Assembly: GCA_037176885.1 (NCBI GenBank)
Contig: JAWWNJ010000024.1
Span: 868,001-932,000 of the forward strand
From: Favolaschia claudopus
Taxonomy: Eukaryota > Basidiomycota > Agaricomycetes > Agaricales > Mycenaceae
Direction of reading: 5' to 3'
Length of the DNA: 64,000 bases
The translations under genes were made by a program, and so were the position numbers. Positions 58,358 to 64,000 of this stretch are shown piece by piece. Position 1 is the stretch's first letter. Each line of letters begins with the position of its first letter. The notes under the pieces are model-generated. The model made no database searches and was not told the origin of the DNA. It saw only the letters and a program-made list of their open reading frames with translations.

Positions 58358-58763
58358 CTATCGTGCCAAATAGGTCTGGATTTTCACAATGGGTCTGGAT
58401 TTTCGATTTTTCTCTCCTCCCTTTGCACTTTGGGTCTCCGGATTTTTCGGCATTTATTCCGGTACCTATTCACTATGGGTAGAGCTAAAATCCTCACGAT
58501 TTCATGCAAGTCCAATGTCAAGAAACGTTCGCCGTTTTCTCGAGGTTTTTGATCTGTCCTGTCAATCCATCAAAATACCTTGATGAAAGCCCGTTTTTCT
58601 TACTGCCTTCCTTTGGCCGTATCGCTACGAAACTTGCAGGATCTATAGCCCAATAGCATACAAATAGATTCCGAAAAGTCCGGAGGTCCAAATCGAAAAG
58701 GGAGAAGAGAAAAATTGAAAATCCAGACCTGTTGTGCAAATCCAGACCTATTTGGCACGATAG
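58358..58763. mobile_element. Palindromic MITE with TA target duplication
   Basis: The two ends are inverted copies: CTATCGTGCCAAATAGGTCT at 58358 and its reverse complement ending at 58763. Similarity continues inward for roughly 120-130 bp per arm, leaving a central spacer of about 140 bp. TA dinucleotides flank both ends (58356-58357 and 58764-58765), as for Tc1/mariner-type elements. The element is 406 bp and has no coding capacity. It lies 62 bp upstream of the proposed start codon of the large minus-strand gene. Confidence 0.75.
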
Positions 58764-58868
58764 TACTCCAATACCCTGACGTGTAAACTGATGCGCCATC
58801 AGTACGCCTAATTGCGATGTATTATTCAATAAGTAGTTCGTCTCGTGTACAACATTATTTTATCGTCC

Positions 58869-61800
58869 TCATTCTCTATCCTCTCTAGCAACAACAACGT
58901 CCGCTGCCGTCCCCTGCCTTTTTTCCAGTGCCGCCTCAACAATATCCTTCAACTCAACCTCCGGCTCCAGATTCCGCAACCTCATCTCGACTAGAAATTC
59001 CTTATCCCTTATCGCCTGGGACCACGTTCCCAACATCTCGAGCAAGACCGCGGCGAATCGACCTCCCGCGACGGCGACGAAGAGGGCTGGGTAGACCTCC
59101 ATGACTAGAAAAAGAAAAGTGAGTGGCCGACTTCGTGACGATGAAGGACGACATACAAAGAAGCCTCCCATTTCTCGGCGTATAGGAAATGAAGCGTTGG
59201 GCAAGGTAGAAGACGCCCCCAGGGAGGAAAATCATCCCGAGCAGGCCGAACATAACAGGTCCAATGACCTCCCGCGTAGCAGTTATCGGCTCAGGATGCG
59301 TCCACCCATTGTTCGTTATCTGAAAGACATGAATTCAGCAAATTCCTGGAAAGAAAGCAAGGCACGACAAGCAACTAACATGCTGGATCCCCGCCCTGAT
59401 CGGATACGCCGGCTGCGCCCGATTAACATGCAATATGATCTTCGCATACAACAACCCCATCGCCCACTCATCCACAATTCGTATCCGTGGCACCAACGTC
59501 GGGTCCACAGACAGCCGAATCGGCAGGACGATGTACAAATCCACCACCACCGCAATGAGTGTCGGAATCACAACCCCCAAAAACACCACCATATACGAGA
59601 TCTTCGCACTCCAAAGCAAACCCCGCTTCACCACCAACAACCTCAAATCCGCGCGCGGCTCATCCCCACCCCGCCTCTGTCGTCTCTTATCCAGTCTATC
59701 AACCGCACGGCCCGCAAGATAGCACGCCCAGAGAAGATACACCCCAGCGAGGAACGAATACCCATCATGCACAGACCGTGCCACAAACATCCCAAAGAAG
59801 CTCCGTCCAAGTTGAATCGGTAGCGCAAATGCCACACCGAGGAACATCGCGCCGAGCACCCAGAGGATAGCGATGAACCCAAGGACACGGTAGCGGAAGT
59901 GCGGCGGGATGTACACGACAATGTAGTCCTCCCCAGGCTCGCGCTTCGCCTTGACAGCTTCTTCGTCCTGTACACGGATAAGCTCTCGTGCCTCGTCATT
60001 GAGTGGCTCCCCGTTCTCGTCAACCGCAGCCGTAGCGCGCATATCGCGAGGCAGGGAGATGTTGTCCGACGCAGGGACGCGGCGGAAGGCGCCGTCCTTG
60101 ACGTTTGTCTGGGCGTCGTTGTTCTCGTCAGAGCGATACAGTAGGGAAGACCATTGCTTTGATGAATACTCTTCATTGGGGAAACGACCGCCAAAGAAAT
60201 AGGATGAAAGTCGGAGACGGCTTGCGAGAACTTTCCATAACACCTTCGATGCCCGTTTAATACCCGTCCGTGGCCTGAAGTAATGTGTTGTATACGGAAG
60301 AACCACGTGGAGGAATATCAGGTCGACGGGGACGTTGGAAAGAGGTTCTCTGCAAATAATGGTCAGTGTGCAACGAGGAATAATAAACGGCTGAACACAC
60401 CGGTTCTTCCATCGGAAAGGAAGGATCGATTTGCTCCCCAGGAAAAGCAGGCCGGCAACACTGCCAACGACGCAAGCAACAACGAACGAATACATGACGC
60501 CGCTGACGCAGATCTTGCGGAGTTGGGTCAACGTAGGGCGATCAAGGATATCCCGAATGGGATGTGAATCCTGCGCTTGGGGATCTTTAATGAACCACAT
60601 AGCCCCCTTTCGCAAAAGCGTTCGACATCCAGCCAGCATGACGGCAAATGAGTACCTGGGGAAGGGATCAGAAAGGCGTGCGGTGATATGAAGGTAGTCT
60701 CGTACATGAACATCGTTCCAGCGACCCAATGGTAGAACATAGCTGTCAGGGGTGCGAGCTTGAAGAAGGTCATTCGCGAGACGAAACTAGCTTCTGGGAA
60801 AAGCCAGACGGTGCAAATATCCAGAACGATACCGCAACCAAGCGGGAAAGTCACAAGCTCGATGAAAATGAAGGTTGCCACCTGTGATCAAAAAAGCAAG
60901 TCAGAACGCAGGTAGCTCTGGCACGAATGTGCTCATACCTTCAAGACAAGCAACTGCTCTCGAACAGCTGTCCTCACCGCACGCCCAGCCGTCTTCATGT
61001 TACCGACAGTGAGGAGGTTGAGATAGAGAGAGACCAGGATCATGACGACGACATAACCGAGGCCAATGGCGAAGACTTTCTCCTTCGGCCCACGCCCAAG
61101 AGCCAACTGCGTCCAAGTGGTCCGGAGCTGTTCCGAGCTGACGCGAACTTCCTTTCCCAACGCAGCGAAATAGGGTTCTGCAGCATCCACAATGACGGAT
61201 TGAAATGCTGAAGGATCAACATCTTTAGTGGGGACAGGTGTGGGTGACGAGAGGGAACTCCATGCGAGTAGTTGTTCCAGGGGTTTGTCTGAAAGCTCTT
61301 GGATGCGAAGATACTGCAAAGCCGAAGTTAAAATGGGAGCTGGCAACAAGAAGAGGATACGCACCACCGCAGACATGCGTTCCACGGCTCTATCTACATC
61401 TGATTGCCCGACAACTAGAGAAAGCAGGAAAAGATTGAAAACAAATAATAAGTTAGCCATCCGGTAGAGTAGTCGGGCGCATAACGGGAGTAACAGAGAC
61501 GCGAGGATGTAAACGACCGAGTCTACAATAGGATCTGTGATAATGCGCATCGCCCTGATTGGAAGGTGTAATATTTGAAGGAAACGGTGGGGGTCAAGCT
61601 GTAAACTCGCATTAATACGCACAAGGTCCCCAGCGTCATATGAGCTTACCGAGAGCAACGCAGTAGACTTTCCCAATGTGAAAGGTATCCAAACTAATAA
61701 ACCAATGGCAGTATCGAGGACGAAGATCATTAATGCAGCCTGGTTGAAGAATCAGTTGGGGAGTTCATAGAAGATGGAGCGCAAACATTTTGTACGACGC

Positions 61801-63978
61801 CGTAAACAGGACCGCGCATGCCAATGGCTGAAAGAATCTTGAGGGTCAATATTCGCAAGACCAAGTGATACAACACACCCTCCATGCCCCCTCCATGTCA
61901 TCTTCTACATTTCCTTCCATCTCTTCGTTCAGATCAAGGGCAGCAGCAGCGTCAGCAGCCGCTGGGATCTGGGGCACTGGCATAGCGGCATCGTGATCCA
62001 CAGCCCCAACGTCCATCTCTCCATCCCAACTTCCGCCACCTCGTCGTCCTCGATCTGAATCGCCTGCCATATAGGCGCCTCTGCATTGAACGCCATCAAT
62101 TCGTCCGCCAGATCATCATCAGCCCCTTCGTCCTCCTCGATGTCATAATCTCCGTCGAGCTCATCGTCATTACGCGGGCTACCCCCGTCGTCGTCATCGT
62201 CCGAGTCGCTGGGGGCTGTAATTTGGGCATATCTTCTTCATCGTCGTCTTCGGCATCCGCAAAATACCTGGCATGTTCGGCCTCTAAATCTTCAACATCA
62301 AAATCAACATCGCTTTCTTCCTCCGCCTTGGCTTTCCCCTTGCTATCGGCACTGCTTGAGAAGTCGCGATCAAAGTATTCGCGTCGTCGGGAAGGGCCGG
62401 CCTCGGGTTCTAATTCCTCCGGTGCCCGATAAGTCGCCAATTGGGGAGATAACGAGGGTACAGGTGGCGACAAGACTGCCGCAATTGCGGGATCTTCATC
62501 GACGATAGTGGGGGTTGTGTTTGGCAACTGTGGACGACGAACGCGACTTCCCTCAGTTGGCATTTGAATCCTGGCTTCTAGAACGGACGACGAAGCAGCG
62601 GTCCATGAGGATGATGATTCCTGGCTGCCTTCCAGAGAAGGTGGTCCATTGTGATCAGATCCGGAGCCTTGACCCTCGTCCACTTCACGTTTTACAAGCG
62701 CGAACGGGAGTGTCGTATTTGGTGGCTCGAGGGCAACAGAGGGAAAGGGATTGGGTGTCAGCACCCGAGGAGGCTCCGGACCTCTGTCCAAGGCAAGGGA
62801 GAACTTGTTAGAAGCAGGAGGTTCAGATGAACTTCTTCTCTCGCGAGGGAATCCGGTAGTGGATCTGAACGTGAACTCGAACCTATCGGAGGGGCCCGAA
62901 GGGACGGGGAATGAGGGTTCTTCTTCATATAAGGTGCGTCGTCGACGTGACGAGCTGGACTTTTCGCTATCCTCTTTGCGAAGTCGCCTCCGAGATATCG
63001 AGCCCGAAGGCACACGACTGGGAGTCGCAATACCCGTACTGTGTGCAGGGCTGCTCTCGAGCTCTGCGGGCTCCTTGCCTTTCTGAGAAAGGCGCCGCTT
63101 GCGAGTTGGACGCGTAGGTTGTAGCTCCATGTCGCGCATGGCCTCCAAAGCTCTTGCAGCATCCACTTGCCGTTGTGCTACGGCGATTATCCGATCATTG
63201 ATCTGAGCCCGCATTTGTGCGCGCAAGTGCGGGGGCATGGGAGGTACAGGCGGGAGGGGAGCACCCCGGCGTGGAGGGCCCAAAAGCTGCTGCTGTTGTG
63301 GTTGCGGTGGGAGTGGAAGTGGCGGTGGCATAGGCTCAACATCGTCATCCTCGAACACTCCAGGCCGAGCATTCTGCGATATCCACTCGCGAAGAAGAAA
63401 AACCGCCACGAAAGTAAGGACCACCAAAGACGCTATTATCTGACCGGTAAAGATATCGGATGACAGCGACAGCCAAAAAGGATGAGCAGCCACTCGACCG
63501 ATGAAAGTATCAGGGGGAGGGAACCCAGTTGGCTCTGAATAGAAGGCGAGATAGAAGGGGCTAGGTTCTTGAGGAAGGTCAGTGGGACGAGGCCGGTCAC
63601 TGATCCACCATGCACTGGTGAATTACAACGATTATGAATTACATATGAATGAGACGAAGGAGAAACGCACGTAGAGTCTCCCATAGAAAAATACATCCTC
63701 CATGTCATCACAGTGACCCAAGGCAGAACTGCGAGCCATATTATTGCAACCACAACTGCACGCACAGCAAATAGCATAGCAAAGAATGATTGTTGGGCTA
63801 CCCGCCGAAGAAGAAGTACTGGCGGAAGTCGGCTCGGCATATCCGTTGCGTACACTGCAGTAAGCGTTAACAGCGAGACATTGTCGACGACGTTCTGAGC
63901 TCGCCTTTCGTGAATGAATACGGATGCTTGCAAACATCACAGGTTTTCTTCTTGCTATGTGCGAGCCACGTTGTCAAA
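58869..63978 (-). CDS. Doa10/Ssm4 (MARCH6/TEB4-type) ER ubiquitin ligase, N terminus cut
   Basis: The gene runs off the right end of the window; the first visible exon is 63978-63905. It encodes the C-terminal half of a RING-CH domain (LTTWLAHSKKKTCDVCKHPY then SFTK). The next exon starts at 63854 (VYATDMPSRLPPVLLLRRVA) and enters the first membrane helices (AIIWLAVLPWVTVMTWRMYF, SMGDST). A long Ser/Glu-rich cytosolic linker follows (about 62.1-63.4 kb). Further membrane segments come next: IFVLDTAIGLLVWIPFTLGK, SGVMYSFVVACVVGSVAGLL, VDLIFLHVVLPYTTHYFRPR, FRYRVLGFIAILWVLGAMFL. The C-terminal tail has KEFLVEMRLRNLEPE and stops at 58869-58871. Doa10 marks misfolded ER and soluble proteins for degradation with Ubc6/Ubc7. 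The intron just after the RING appears to have a GC donor (63904). Not every internal exon border was set. Confidence 0.88.
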
Positions 63979-64000
63979 CTGCATAGAAATGAATTCCGTG

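Overview
The window looks like nuclear DNA of a filamentous basidiomycete (Agaricomycetes-type). Most genes are broken by roughly 45-60 bp introns. The protein families are typical of mushrooms: an F-box gene remnant, a sedolisin, a polyamine-type MFS carrier and a chromodomain Ty3-type retrotransposon. No prokaryotic features, CRISPR array, rRNA or convincing tRNA were seen. All gene models were read by eye from splice sites and reading-phase continuity; none has transcript support.

Layout. 1-760 is the 3' end of a CNH-domain (Rom2-type) Rho GEF gene. 1040-13184 is an F-box gene remnant split by three head-to-tail copies of a 1,615-bp repeat unit. The middle copy is interrupted by an intact 6,742-bp LTR retrotransposon (3290-10031; Gag 4331-5425, Pol to 9591). 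14.3-21 kb holds two paralogous small membrane-protein genes in opposite orientation, with an Smr-domain gene between them. 21.2-22.8 kb is a pepsin-like protease. 23.3-25.8 kb is DNA polymerase delta subunit Cdc27/Pol32. 26.1-28 kb is a RING protein. 28.4 kb is an F-box-like ORF. 29.6-31.1 kb is a KAT14-like GNAT acetyltransferase. 32.7-34.6 kb is a divergent pair (Tpt1-like and Sec72-like). 36-38.6 kb is a 17-exon sedolisin. 38.8-41.3 kb is an MFS transporter. 41.9-45.3 kb is a TFIIIC subunit. 45.6 kb is a small acidic protein. 48.8-49.3 kb is an unrecognised small protein. 50.8-51.5 kb is Y14/RBM8A. 51.6-52.6 kb is an HP1-type protein. 55.1-58.3 kb is a large uncharacterised membrane-anchored protein with a palindromic MITE just upstream. 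58.9 kb to the window end is the Doa10/Ssm4 ubiquitin ligase, cut at its N terminus. Several long stretches (46-48.8, 52.6-55.1 and 14.9-17 kb) show no gene I can support.

Most genes are unrelated housekeeping functions (replication, RNA processing, chromatin, ER quality control and translocation, Pol III transcription), so no operon-like system is apparent. The most informative locus is the nested repeat block. Its retrotransposon carries a 13-nt match between the predicted RNA 5' end and the primer-binding region, which suggests Tf1/sushi-type self-priming. It also has a canonical -1 slippery heptamer followed by a GC-rich stem-loop at the gag/pol junction, LTRs that look identical, and a 5-bp target duplication. 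It therefore appears young and possibly active.
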